The position numbers were made by a program, and so were the translations under genes. From Pedobacter sp. SYSU D00535 (GTDB lineage Bacteria > Bacteroidota > Bacteroidia > Sphingobacteriales > Sphingobacteriaceae), in NCBI RefSeq assembly GCF_017355855.1, contig NZ_JAFEWD010000004.1, positions 1 to 64,000 on the forward strand: DNA of 64,000 nucleotides, written 5' to 3'. Below are positions 45,024 to 53,138 of this stretch, piece by piece (the first letter of the stretch is position 1; each line of letters opens with the position of its first letter). The notes beneath the pieces were generated by a model. It searched no databases, was not told the DNA's origin, and saw only the letters and a program-made list of their open reading frames with translations.

Positions 45024-45485
45024 ATGAACAATAGTAAACCGAGCTTCGAGAATATTTTTATGAACCTGGCTTCCGACCTCGCCAGGCGCTCGCATTGCGT
45101 GAAGGCTCAGGTAGGCGCCGTTCTCACAAAAGATACACGGATAATTTCTATTGGCTATAATGGTCCTCCTGCGGGCACTCATAACTGCGATGAGGAATGG
45201 CCGGAAAGCGGTTGTCCCCGTGACGCTCGGGGAAGCTGTTCGTTAGCGCTTCATGCGGAGGAAAACGCCATTCTTTATGCCGTGAAAAACGGTGCTGCGC
45301 TTGAAGGCTCTACCTTATACGTAACTTTATCACCTTGCCTGCCCTGCGCCCGTCTTATCTACTCGTCGGGAATAAAAAAGGTGATCTTCAAAAACTCCTA
45401 CGCGGAATATAAAGGGCTTGCGTCAGACGAGGGGGTGGACTTTCTGAACCGCTTCGGCGTTCTGGCTATAAAAGCCGAAAGCTAG
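45024..45485 (+). CDS. dCMP/cytidine deaminase-family protein
   Basis: 153 residues from the ATG at 45024. Zinc-binding motifs are CHAEENA-type (LHAEENAILYAVKNG) and SPCLPCARLI. GYNGPPAGTHNCDEEW and CPRDARGSC match deoxycytidylate deaminases, which turn dCMP to dUMP for thymidylate synthesis. The frame extends to a TTG at 45006, but that lies in the promoter element, so the ATG is preferred. It converges with the SDR gene, overlapping by four bases. Confidence 0.92.
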   Translation: MNNSKPSFENIFMNLASDLARRSHCVKAQVGAVLTKDTRIISIGYNGPPAGTHNCDEEWPESGCPRDARGSCSLALHAEENAILYAVKNGAALEGSTLYVTLSPCLPCARLIYSSGIKKVIFKNSYAEYKGLASDEGVDFLNRFGVLAIKAES

Positions 45486-46303
45486 ATTTTAACGAGATCC
45501 TTGCTTAAACGGTATAGCTTATCCCTTGCAATCGGGTCATACGCTTGTGGGTCGGCTTTGGCTGGAGTTGCCTTATTGAAGTAGACGCCAGTGAGGTTTT
45601 CTACTTCGGTGGAAGTAGCAACATACCAAACGTTCTCTGTCCCCGCTTCAATAGTACTTTCAGCCGATCCATAATAATCCAGGACCATTTTGGTGTTCAT
45701 CCGGGTTTCTGGGTGGATTGCATTAACCCGAAGGGTGCTGTCCTTCGACTGGCCAGCAAGGGTAAACGTGAATAAAATAAGGGCGAGTTTGCTTTGGGCA
45801 TAAGCTTTTCGACCAGAGTAATTGTGGTCCAGCATCAGATCATCGAAGTTGAGCTCCTGTTGGGAACCTGAAGCTATATTTATAATTTTCGAAGTGTCCC
45901 GGTGATGTAGCATGGGCAGGAGAAGGTGGGTAAGGAGGAAAGGGGCAAGATAGTTTACACATAAAGTTAATTCATAACCGTCTGTGCTTAATTCTCTTAC
46001 GTTCATCTTTGTGCTGCCAATGCCCGCATTATTGATCAGTATGTCTAAGTTTTGATACTGTTTTTTAAGTTCGCCTCCTAAATCCCGTACACTTTGAAGT
46101 GAAGCGAAATCGGCGTTAAAATATCTTAAATTTTTGTTTCCAGTTTTTTGAATGATTTCTTCCAAGACAGCCTGGCCTTTTTCAGGGTTTCGTCCATGTA
46201 AAAGTACCATAGATCCCTCCTTAGCGAACCTGAGTGCCAGATCTTTACCTAATCCATCAGTTGCCCCTGTTATCAGAACAGTTAAATCTTGTATTGCTTT
46301 CAA
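45482..46303 (-). CDS. Short-chain dehydrogenase/reductase (retinol dehydrogenase-like)
   Basis: 273 residues. TGATDGLG cofactor motif, LHGRNPEKGQ, NNAGIGS, the serine in INIASGSQ and catalytic YAQSK. The long version with R-N after the second strand and a C-terminal extension (YDPIARDKLYRLSKDLV) resembles retinol dehydrogenase/WW-domain-oxidoreductase-like bacterial SDRs. The only available start is TTG at 46303; the preceding codons contain no ATG in frame. Substrate unknown. Confidence 0.88.
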   Translation of the reverse strand: MKAIQDLTVLITGATDGLGKDLALRFAKEGSMVLLHGRNPEKGQAVLEEIIQKTGNKNLRYFNADFASLQSVRDLGGELKKQYQNLDILINNAGIGSTKMNVRELSTDGYELTLCVNYLAPFLLTHLLLPMLHHRDTSKIINIASGSQQELNFDDLMLDHNYSGRKAYAQSKLALILFTFTLAGQSKDSTLRVNAIHPETRMNTKMVLDYYGSAESTIEAGTENVWYVATSTEVENLTGVYFNKATPAKADPQAYDPIARDKLYRLSKDLVKI

Positions 46304-46370
46304 GGTTGATATGTTTCTGGTATAACTTTTGGAATAACGAAGATGTTTTGATAACTAAAAAACTAATACT

Positions 46371-46553
46371 ATGAGAAACTTCGTTCCCGCTTTAGAAGAG
46401 ACATTGATGAAATTTACACCAGCTGAAATCACTCGCGATCAGCCGGAAGCAAGGTATGCGGCGCATGGTGGCTGGTTCGGAGTTGAAAGCATCGTTTTTG
46501 ACGCCAACAAGAAGAAGATTTCTACAAGAAATAAAAAGGCAAAAAAGAGCTAA
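46371..46553 (+). CDS. Small ORF, hypothetical 60-residue protein
   Basis: ATG-started, 60 residues: a neutral front half (MRNFVPALEETLMKFTPAEI, then HGGWFGVESIVFDA) and a lysine-rich end. I do not recognise it. In favour: it fills an otherwise empty 298-base gap, and a plus-strand terminator-like hairpin follows 21 bases after its stop. Against: no promoter or ribosome site is clear and no homology test was possible. Confidence 0.5.
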   Translation: MRNFVPALEETLMKFTPAEITRDQPEARYAAHGGWFGVESIVFDANKKKISTRNKKAKKS

Positions 46554-46574
46554 TTTTTATTCGATTGCTCTTTC

Positions 46575-46626
46575 GCAATATATCTTAACTCCCAGAAGGG
46601 GTTAGGGTATATTGCTTATTTTTTCC
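46575..46626 (+). terminator. Terminator-like hairpin with T-rich tail on the plus strand
   Basis: GCAATATATCTTAACTCC and its near complement, ending TATATTGC, form an 18-base stem (mostly Watson-Crick with some G-T pairs) around CAGAA. It is followed by TTATTTTTT. The right arm lies in the 3' end of the minus-strand pncC gene. The T-run is only on the plus strand, pointing to transcription from the small ORF. Confidence 0.6.
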
Positions 46627-47087
46627 AGAAGGACAGTAGCGATCGCGTCTATTGTCTGAGCTACAATCTCGTCGGGCGTGCCATCAAACAGGAACTGAGC
46701 TTTCCACTCTTCATCTTTAATGATGCCGTGAACAAACATTGTTCCTACCGGTTTTTCCTCACTTTCACTTCCTCCTTCAGATGCTAATCCTGTAACAGCT
46801 ACAACCACATCAGCTGGAATTAGTTTCTTGGTTGCCTGAGCAAGGAGGCTCGTTACCTCCGCCGACTCTGCAGTATATTTATCAATAATCTCCCCTGGAA
46901 TTCCCAATAACTGTTCTTTAACCGAGCGGTCGTAACAGACAATGCTGCCTTTTACAACTGTCCCGCAATTTGGAACTGAGGTGAAATCATACACCAACTT
47001 ACCAGTAGAGGCGCTTTCTGCGAAGGCGATGGTAAGGTTTTTGGCTAAGAGATTGTGTGCACAGGCGATTACAGATCTTGATGGCAT
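46602..47087 (-). CDS. CinA C-terminal / PncC-type nicotinamide-nucleotide amidohydrolase
   Basis: 161 residues from the ATG at 47087. FAESASTGKLVYDFT holds the catalytic serine (AES), GSIVCYDRSVKEQLLGI the conserved Tyr and Lys of the pocket, and VTGLASEGGSESEEKPVGTMFV the glycine loop. PncC hydrolyses NMN to nicotinate mononucleotide. The loop after AES is ASTGK rather than CTGG, as in a Bacteroidota subgroup with AESATAG. The frame extends to 47129, overlapping the preceding gene; 47087 leaves 14 bases and is preferred. Confidence 0.85.
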   Translation of the reverse strand: MPSRSVIACAHNLLAKNLTIAFAESASTGKLVYDFTSVPNCGTVVKGSIVCYDRSVKEQLLGIPGEIIDKYTAESAEVTSLLAQATKKLIPADVVVAVTGLASEGGSESEEKPVGTMFVHGIIKDEEWKAQFLFDGTPDEIVAQTIDAIATVLLEKISNIP

Positions 47088-47101
47088 GTTTGCTTTATGG
47101 T

Positions 47102-47353
47102 TTAACTGGCTTTTCCTTTTAGTTCCCAATGATCTTTAATGGTATTTCCATCACGATCCTTTTTTAAGGTGCGGGCATACCTTTCTCCTTTCACACTTCC
47201 TTTCTCGGTCATCTTACCCATAAAGAGTAATATCGGCAGCCCTTCCTCGTTAGTTTTGAAAGCTAGATCATAGCCTTTAAAAGTCGAGTTGATCATGGTT
47301 GAGGGCTCGTAAGTTTTGCTTAACAGCTTCAATAGGTCTTCACTTAATTTCAT
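47102..47353 (-). CDS. Conserved-looking small hypothetical protein
   Basis: 83 residues beginning MKLSEDLLKLLSKTYEPSTMINSTFKGYDLAFKTNEEGLP, with ILLFMGKMTEKGSVKGERYARTLKKDRDGN near the end. It has no signal peptide or membrane helix. The start is an ATG and the next gene begins 14 bases after its stop, which suggests an operon with pncC. No domain recognised. The composition is protein-like. Confidence 0.7.
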   Translation of the reverse strand: MKLSEDLLKLLSKTYEPSTMINSTFKGYDLAFKTNEEGLPILLFMGKMTEKGSVKGERYARTLKKDRDGNTIKDHWELKGKAS

Positions 47354-47430
47354 ACGGTAGTATGTATAATTTGATTTTTTAAAGGATGTTTGATTTTTCT
47401 GATATATTTACTGAAAGCAAATTTTATTCT

Positions 47431-48813
47431 ATGTTAAAAAAGTTTTATTGCCTGCTTATAGCCGGTTTGATCGGCTTTTCTGTGCAGGCTCAGCTGCCTA
47501 ATTCCCCCTCCAGGCTCCCTTCCAATATGTTCTATAAAACCTTGCCCAACGGACTCGATATTTTCGTGGTTGAGGATAATAGTGTACCTCTGGCGACTAT
47601 TGAATTGGCGGTAAAAAATGGAGCCTATACGGAAACTCCCGAGTACAATGGCTTGAGCCACTTGTACGAGCACATGTTTTTTAAAGCCAACAGAGATTAT
47701 CCTAGTCAGGAGGATTTTTTGAATCGGGTGAGTGAGTTGGGGATACAGTTTAACGGCACTACTTCTTACGAACTGGTTAACTACTATTTCACTCTGCCGA
47801 AGTTCAACTTGAATGAAGGTTTGAAATTTATGAATTCGGCCATTCGCTATCCTAAATTTGACAAGGAAGAAATGGCTAAAGAGAATATTGTAGTGGATGG
47901 CGAGTTTCAGCGGAATGAGTCCAATCCCTACTTTGCTTTAAACGATGAGATGAATCGCCGCCTTTGGGGAGATTTGTATAGCAGGAAGAATACAATTGGT
48001 AATCATGATGTGATCCGCAATGCGACTTCAGCCCAGATGGACACGATCAAAAATAAGTACTACTGGCCTAATAACTCGTTGTTGACCATAGCGGGCGACG
48101 TGAAACACGAAGACGTCTTCCGGCAAGTGGAAGCTATTTTTGGCGATTGGAAGTCATCAGGCTTTGATCCTGCAAAAAGATGGCCCGTTCCCGAGTTTAA
48201 GCCGTTGCAGAAAAACGACTATTTTATCGTTGAATCAGACTTGTCGAAAGTCCCCCTGATTATGTACAACTGGCACGGTCCGGACACCAGGACAGATATC
48301 CCCGCTACTTATGCAGCTGATGTGTTTTCGTTTATCCTTAACCAAAACGGTTCCAAGCTTACGAAATCACTGGTAGATGCTGGCTTAGCTTTGCAGGTAA
48401 ACATCGGTTATCTCACCCAGAAGCATACTGGGCCTATCAGCCTTTTTGTAGTTCCCAATCCCGCAAGGATAAAAGAATGTATTGAAGAAGTGAACCGTCA
48501 GGTTGCCCTATGGGATACGGATGCCTACATTACAGACGAGCAGATCGAGACGGCGAAAAGGCAATTAGAGATTTATCAGGTGAAAAGTGAAGAAATCACC
48601 TCCGAATTTACGCACACCATTTCTTTCTGGTGGGCCTCCGCTTCAATTGATTATCTGACGACCTATATCGAAAACCTGAGAAAGGTGAATCGGGACGATC
48701 TTAAACAGTACGTAAGGAAATATATTAAAAACAAGCCATATGCTGCAGGTATGCTGATTAGTGCGGAAGCGAAACAACAACTAAAACCTGAACTATATTT
48801 TAAAGCTCAATAG
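47431..48813 (+). CDS. M16-family zinc peptidase, active subunit
   Basis: 460 residues from the ATG at 47431. Signal peptide MLKKFYCLLIAGLIGFSVQAQ, then the peptidase core. The inverted zinc motif HLYEH is at residues 77-81 and the third ligand region is ENIVVDGEFQRNESNP. The frame extends to 47386 but the extra residues precede the signal sequence. It pairs with the next gene in a two-subunit M16B arrangement, in which one subunit carries the zinc site and the other the arginine-tyrosine pair. Exported to the periplasm or cell surface. One base separates its stop from the partner ATG. Confidence 0.92.
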   Translation: MLKKFYCLLIAGLIGFSVQAQLPNSPSRLPSNMFYKTLPNGLDIFVVEDNSVPLATIELAVKNGAYTETPEYNGLSHLYEHMFFKANRDYPSQEDFLNRVSELGIQFNGTTSYELVNYYFTLPKFNLNEGLKFMNSAIRYPKFDKEEMAKENIVVDGEFQRNESNPYFALNDEMNRRLWGDLYSRKNTIGNHDVIRNATSAQMDTIKNKYYWPNNSLLTIAGDVKHEDVFRQVEAIFGDWKSSGFDPAKRWPVPEFKPLQKNDYFIVESDLSKVPLIMYNWHGPDTRTDIPATYAADVFSFILNQNGSKLTKSLVDAGLALQVNIGYLTQKHTGPISLFVVPNPARIKECIEEVNRQVALWDTDAYITDEQIETAKRQLEIYQVKSEEITSEFTHTISFWWASASIDYLTTYIENLRKVNRDDLKQYVRKYIKNKPYAAGMLISAEAKQQLKPELYFKAQ

Positions 48814-48814
48814 A

Positions 48815-50113
48815 ATGAAACGAATAACCCTAAATATATTCTTCTTATTTATTTCAATAGGAGTTTTTGCGCAGGCTCCGGCTACTTCTTTCGATGTTGC
48901 AGGGATAAAGGTGATATTGAAGCCTACTGTAAAAGAGGTGATTGATGTAAATATGTATTACCGGGGCGGAGTAGCTAACTATCCTGCCACACAGGCTGGT
49001 ATTGAGAACCTAGCTTTGGCTGCTACAGCGGAAGCGGGAACGAAAAAATATCCTGCCAGCGCTTTTAAAGATCGCGCCGACGCTTATGGGATCGACATCG
49101 GCGGCTCTTCTGGTTATGACTTTGGTACAGTGAGTATGACTTGTATATCTCGTTTTTTTAATGAGGGTTGGGACCTGTTTGCTGAGGCGGTAGCAAACCC
49201 GGTGTTCGACGAGCGGGAAGTAGGCATGCTGAAGGAAAAGCTGGTTTCGGGAATCAAGCAGTCCGAGTCAGATCCGGATGAGCGTATCGAACAATTAGCG
49301 ATGCAGAATGCATATACCGGAACTCCTTACGCTACAGACCCAAAGGGTAATGAAACGTCTCTGGCTGGCATTAACGCCGCTGCTGCAAAAAACTACTATT
49401 ACAACACGCTGCTTAACAAGAACAGGATGTTCATCGTGGTAGTTGGGAAAATTTCTAAGGAAGATCTGACAAAAAAAATCATGGCCTCGTTCGCCAGCCT
49501 ACCTAGCAAGGCTTTTAAACCGGTAAGTCTTAAGGCTCCTGCTACAGCTGGAAAACTATTATCAGAATCGAGAGAACTAGCTACTAATTATATCACGGGT
49601 ACCATTGATGCTCCGCCAGTAAGTAGCAGTGATTACCTCCCTTTCCGTCTGGCGATATCTAATCTGAGCACCAGATTGTTTAGGGAAATCAGAACTAAAC
49701 GTAATCTTTCTTATGCTCCCTATGCTTACACTACCACACGTATGATGCCATATGCAGTGATGTATGTAAGTACAACAGATCCAAAAGCATCTGTAGAAGT
49801 AATGCTGAATGAGTTGAAGGATTTGCGGGACTATGGGTTTACTGAGGAAGAGCTTAAATCGGGGAAGAGTAACTTCATCACCAATAACTACATGAAGGAA
49901 GAGAGCAGCGGGGCTATTGCGGCGGCTTTAGGAAATGCAGAGGTGTTAGGTGATTGGAGAATTGCTGACGAGGCAGCAGAAAGGATCAATAAAGTGACCC
50001 TCAAGGAGATGAACGAAGTGCTTAAAAAGTACGTTAAAACGATCAGGTGGAGTTACCTGGGAGATCAGAAGCTGGCGACTGAAGCTGCGGCGGTTTTCAA
50101 AAATAAAATATAA
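48815..50113 (+). CDS. M16-family peptidase-like protein, partner lacking the zinc motif
   Basis: 432 residues with signal peptide (MKRITLNIFFLFISIGVFAQ). Where the active subunit has HxxEH this one has ENLALAATAEAG, so the zinc ligands are missing. It keeps the C-domain arginine-tyrosine segment (RTKRNLSYAPYAY) that contacts substrate in M16 dimers. It should therefore be the non-catalytic partner of the gene just before it. A rho-independent terminator follows the pair. Confidence 0.92.
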   Translation: MKRITLNIFFLFISIGVFAQAPATSFDVAGIKVILKPTVKEVIDVNMYYRGGVANYPATQAGIENLALAATAEAGTKKYPASAFKDRADAYGIDIGGSSGYDFGTVSMTCISRFFNEGWDLFAEAVANPVFDEREVGMLKEKLVSGIKQSESDPDERIEQLAMQNAYTGTPYATDPKGNETSLAGINAAAAKNYYYNTLLNKNRMFIVVVGKISKEDLTKKIMASFASLPSKAFKPVSLKAPATAGKLLSESRELATNYITGTIDAPPVSSSDYLPFRLAISNLSTRLFREIRTKRNLSYAPYAYTTTRMMPYAVMYVSTTDPKASVEVMLNELKDLRDYGFTEEELKSGKSNFITNNYMKEESSGAIAAALGNAEVLGDWRIADEAAERINKVTLKEMNEVLKKYVKTIRWSYLGDQKLATEAAAVFKNKI

Positions 50114-50118
50114 ATAAT

Positions 50119-50142
50119 GCCCTGCGAGAGCGGGGCTTTTTT
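50119..50142 (+). terminator. Rho-independent terminator after the M16 pair
   Basis: GCCCTGC-GAGA-GCGGGGC, a seven-base stem with one G-T pair and a GAGA loop, followed by six T. Confidence 0.88.
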
Positions 50143-50206
50143 GTTTTAAAGCTTCAACAATCAAGGAGCCAATTCGTTACTTGTTCAGTTTACAAAAGCG
50201 TTATTC

Positions 50207-51139
50207 ATGAAAAATATCCTCACTATCACCCTCAACCCAACAGTAGACAAAAGTACCAGTATTGATCATCTGGCTCCCGAGAAGAAGCTAAGGTGTCAGC
50301 AACCCAAGTTTGAACCAGGTGGGGGAGGAATCAACGTGTCGAGGGGATTGAAAAGATTGGGACTCTCATCGACTGCCTTCTTTCCGGCAGGGGGGCGGAC
50401 CGGCTCGCTTTTGCGCGAATTGCTGGCGAAGGAAAGTATCGATAATGAGACCTATGAGGTGAGCGGCGAGACACGGGAAAATTTTATCGTGGTAGAGACC
50501 GCAACTAACCAACAGTATCGATTTGGAATGCCTGGTTCTGAGATATCAGTTTTGGAGCAGGAGGGGATCCTAAATGCAATTGCAAGTTTACAACCCTTTC
50601 CGGGCGTTGTGGTAGTAAGCGGAAGCTTGCCTCCAGGGATTGAACCACAGTTTCTGCGAGAGATTGTTCGGTTGGTGAAGTCGAAGGGAGCTCAGGTTGT
50701 TGCGGATACTTCCGGGGATGCTTTGCAGGCTATGGTAGAAGAAGGTGTGTATTTGTTAAAACCGAACTTGGGCGAGTTAGGGAAGTTGATTGGAAAGGAA
50801 GCGCTGGATAATGATTCTGCCGATGAAGCTGCCCGTGAGCTGATAACAAAAGGAAAAACCGAGGTGATCGTCGTATCGCTCGGGGCTCAGGGGGCCTATC
50901 TGGTAACTAAGGATCTCACAGAACACGTACCTGCCCCAACGGTTAAAAAACTGAGTACTGTGGGAGCTGGAGACAGCATGGTCGCGGGGATGGTGTCTAT
51001 ATTGGCCAAAGGAGGAAGTTATCAGGAAATGGTTTGGATGGGGGTAGCATGTGGGACGGCAGCCACGATGAATTCAGGGACCGAGCTTTTTAAACGGGAG
51101 GATGTGTTACGCCTCTTTGAATGGCTGCAGAACCGATAG
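50207..51139 (+). CDS. pfkB: PfkB-family 6-phosphofructokinase / hexose phosphate kinase
   Basis: 310 residues. The residues FEPGGGGINVSR, FPAGGRTG, QYRFGMPGSEI, SGSLPPGIE, LLKPNLGELGKL, VVSLGAQGA and STVGAGDSMVAG track Escherichia coli PfkB (phosphofructokinase II) closely. GAGDS holds the catalytic aspartate of the ribokinase fold. It phosphorylates fructose 6-phosphate, or 1-phosphofructose/tagatose phosphate in related enzymes. Monocistronic, between a terminator and a palindrome. Confidence 0.88.
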   Translation: MKNILTITLNPTVDKSTSIDHLAPEKKLRCQQPKFEPGGGGINVSRGLKRLGLSSTAFFPAGGRTGSLLRELLAKESIDNETYEVSGETRENFIVVETATNQQYRFGMPGSEISVLEQEGILNAIASLQPFPGVVVVSGSLPPGIEPQFLREIVRLVKSKGAQVVADTSGDALQAMVEEGVYLLKPNLGELGKLIGKEALDNDSADEAARELITKGKTEVIVVSLGAQGAYLVTKDLTEHVPAPTVKKLSTVGAGDSMVAGMVSILAKGGSYQEMVWMGVACGTAATMNSGTELFKREDVLRLFEWLQNR

Positions 51140-51148
51140 CTATTATTA

Positions 51149-51178
51149 AGTGATCGGATCGGGAGGTATCCGATCACT
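51149..51178. terminator. Perfect 11-bp hairpin between convergent genes
   Basis: AGTGATCGGAT-CGGGAGGT-ATCCGATCACT lies between the pfkB stop and the converging Gfo/Idh gene stop at 51184. It has no T-run on either side, so termination strength is uncertain; a bidirectional stop is the simplest reading. Confidence 0.55.
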
Positions 51179-51183
51179 CAGAC

Positions 51184-52164
51184 TTATCTACTGGTACAGA
51201 AGCTGTCCATAATTTTCATCACTTCAACACCAACTTCAGCAGAACATGGATTGCTTCTTTCACCTTTAAAGTACTCCACCACCCATTGGATCATCGGCTG
51301 TTGAATGTGCTGCGGCATCTCGAACTCAATCTTCTCTTCCTTGCCATCCCGGTACAACATGAAATAATTTGCACCGAAAACAGTAAACTCGATTTTTCCT
51401 TCCGATCCTACAATTTGTACTATGTCTTTCGTCTCCTCAGGCGGAACTGTGAAACACCAGGTGCCATTGAAGATCACGCCATTTTCAAAGAGCATACTTC
51501 CAGTAACGATATCATCAGCAGGATAAAGGCCGGCTTGATTGCCTGAATAGCCTGAATAGCTTTTGACCTTACCAAAGAAGTAGAGCATCAGGTCCAGCTG
51601 GTGAGGAGCAAGGTCATGAAATAAGCCCCCGCCCGATACTTCAGGATTGACGCGCCAGTTGTCCTCCGTCTGCGTAATAATCTGAGACTGGGCTGGCTGA
51701 AGCATTTGCAGGTGGACAAATCGCACGTCTCCAATCAATCCTGATTCAACAGCCTCTTTGATCTTCAAAAAAAGTGGTAATCCTCTTCTGTAATGAGCAA
51801 CTGTTAATTTGGTCTGGCTTTCTTTCTCTGCCTCTGCCATTCTTACCGCCGAAGCGGTGTTCATTGTCATTGGCTTTTCCACATATACCGGCTTAGCAGC
51901 TTTTAATGCCATCAAGGTATATTCCTCGTGATAAAGTGGTGGAGTTGCTACGTAAATAGCATTCACTTCGGGATCATTTATCAGCTCTTCCGCGTTTGAA
52001 TACCATTTCGGAACTCCGTGCCTTCTTGCATAATCTTCGGCTTTAGCTGCGTCTCTCCGCATCACCGCCACCAGGGAAGATCCCGGAACTTTATTGAAGG
52101 CGGGGCCGCTTTTTACTTCAGTTACATCTCCGCAACCGATGATTCCCCAATTAATATTTTCCAT
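51184..52164 (-). CDS. Gfo/Idh/MocA-family oxidoreductase
   Basis: 326 residues. N-terminal Rossmann fold with GCGDVTEVKSGPA, YVATPPLYHEEYTLMAL and the EKPM motif, then the alpha/beta substrate domain (FHDLAPHQLDLMLYFFGK). NAD(P)-dependent sugar or inositol dehydrogenase; some relatives (GH109) act as glycosidases by an NAD mechanism, but no signal peptide is present and GH109 hallmarks are not clear. Last gene of a minus-strand run with an esterase, glycosidase and pectin lyase, so it probably processes a sugar released by them. Confidence 0.9.
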   Translation of the reverse strand: MENINWGIIGCGDVTEVKSGPAFNKVPGSSLVAVMRRDAAKAEDYARRHGVPKWYSNAEELINDPEVNAIYVATPPLYHEEYTLMALKAAKPVYVEKPMTMNTASAVRMAEAEKESQTKLTVAHYRRGLPLFLKIKEAVESGLIGDVRFVHLQMLQPAQSQIITQTEDNWRVNPEVSGGGLFHDLAPHQLDLMLYFFGKVKSYSGYSGNQAGLYPADDIVTGSMLFENGVIFNGTWCFTVPPEETKDIVQIVGSEGKIEFTVFGANYFMLYRDGKEEKIEFEMPQHIQQPMIQWVVEYFKGERSNPCSAEVGVEVMKIMDSFCTSR

Positions 52165-52171
52165 TTTTAGT

Positions 52172-53089
52172 CTATTTCTGTAGGAATCCTAAACCCTTCA
52201 GCCAATGTTGTACCCTGTCAGTCCAATGGTCAGGAGCCCGGGTCGGTCCGATACCAAATCCATGTCCGCCTTTTGGATATAAATGCATTTCAGCGGAGAC
52301 ATTGTTCTTCAACAGCGCTTCGTAAAAGCGAAGGCTGTTTTCCACCTTTACGGTTTTGTCGTCAGCAGCGTGTATTAGCATAGTAGGAGGCGTCTGAGGT
52401 GAGACCTGCATCTCGTTGGAAAACCGGCTGGTTAGCTCTGATGAAGGAGCAGCACCGATCAGGTTGTCCCTTGATCCTTTATGCATCAAGTTTTCGGTTA
52501 AGCTGATTACAGGATAAACAAGTACCATAAAATTAGGGCGAAGGCTGATGTTATCTTTATTATCAATGACGGATTTTGAAAAATGAGTACCAGCGGTTGC
52601 CGCCAGATGGCCTCCAGCAGAGAAACCGATGATCCCTACCTTTGAAGTATCTACTCCCCACTCTTTTGCCCGTGACCTTACTGTCTTTATTGCCTGTTGG
52701 GCGTCCTGTAGGGGGCCAATCGTTTTATCGGGCATTGTTTTGTCTGAGGGGAGCCTGTATTTCAGTATAAAGGCCGCTATCCCCATTTTCGTAAACTCGG
52801 CAGCTATGTCTGTGCCTTCATTGGTGTAAGAAACGATTCGGTAACCTCCACCCGGAACAATTACGACGGCAGCACCAGTAGCTTTCTCTTTTGCAGGAAG
52901 GTGAATTTCAAGAGTCGGTTTCGATACTTTTTCGTACCGGATCTGACCCGTATTATTGACGTGTTTTATTTCCTCATCTGCACCGGCAATAGCATTCGGG
53001 ATTTTACCGGGGTACAGGGGGATAACTGTTTGTGAATTACCAGTCATAGAAATTGCGGTAAAAAGCACAATAGATAAGAACTTATACAT
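52172..53089 (-). CDS. Exported alpha/beta hydrolase (acetyl esterase-like)
   Basis: 305 residues. Signal peptide MYKFLSIVLFTAISMTGNSQ. Oxyanion region VVIVPGGGYRIVSYTNEG, nucleophile GFSAGGH (Ser), acid HAADDKTV (Asp) and histidine in KGGHGFGIG. It resembles BD-FAE/axe-type carbohydrate esterases, which remove acetyl groups from plant polysaccharides. The neighbouring rhamnogalacturonan lyase makes deacetylation of rhamnogalacturonan a reasonable job, by inference. Seven bases separate its stop from the oxidoreductase ATG. Confidence 0.85.
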   Translation of the reverse strand: MYKFLSIVLFTAISMTGNSQTVIPLYPGKIPNAIAGADEEIKHVNNTGQIRYEKVSKPTLEIHLPAKEKATGAAVVIVPGGGYRIVSYTNEGTDIAAEFTKMGIAAFILKYRLPSDKTMPDKTIGPLQDAQQAIKTVRSRAKEWGVDTSKVGIIGFSAGGHLAATAGTHFSKSVIDNKDNISLRPNFMVLVYPVISLTENLMHKGSRDNLIGAAPSSELTSRFSNEMQVSPQTPPTMLIHAADDKTVKVENSLRFYEALLKNNVSAEMHLYPKGGHGFGIGPTRAPDHWTDRVQHWLKGLGFLQK

Positions 53090-53138
53090 TGGCAGTTTTT
53101 TACCGCAATTATAACAATTTCTCGATTTGGGCGATGTA

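Noticed and set aside
51184-52164. GH109-type glycosidase instead of a dehydrogenase
   Set aside because: No signal peptide or GH109-specific N-terminal motif is visible; Gfo/Idh oxidoreductase is the safer call.
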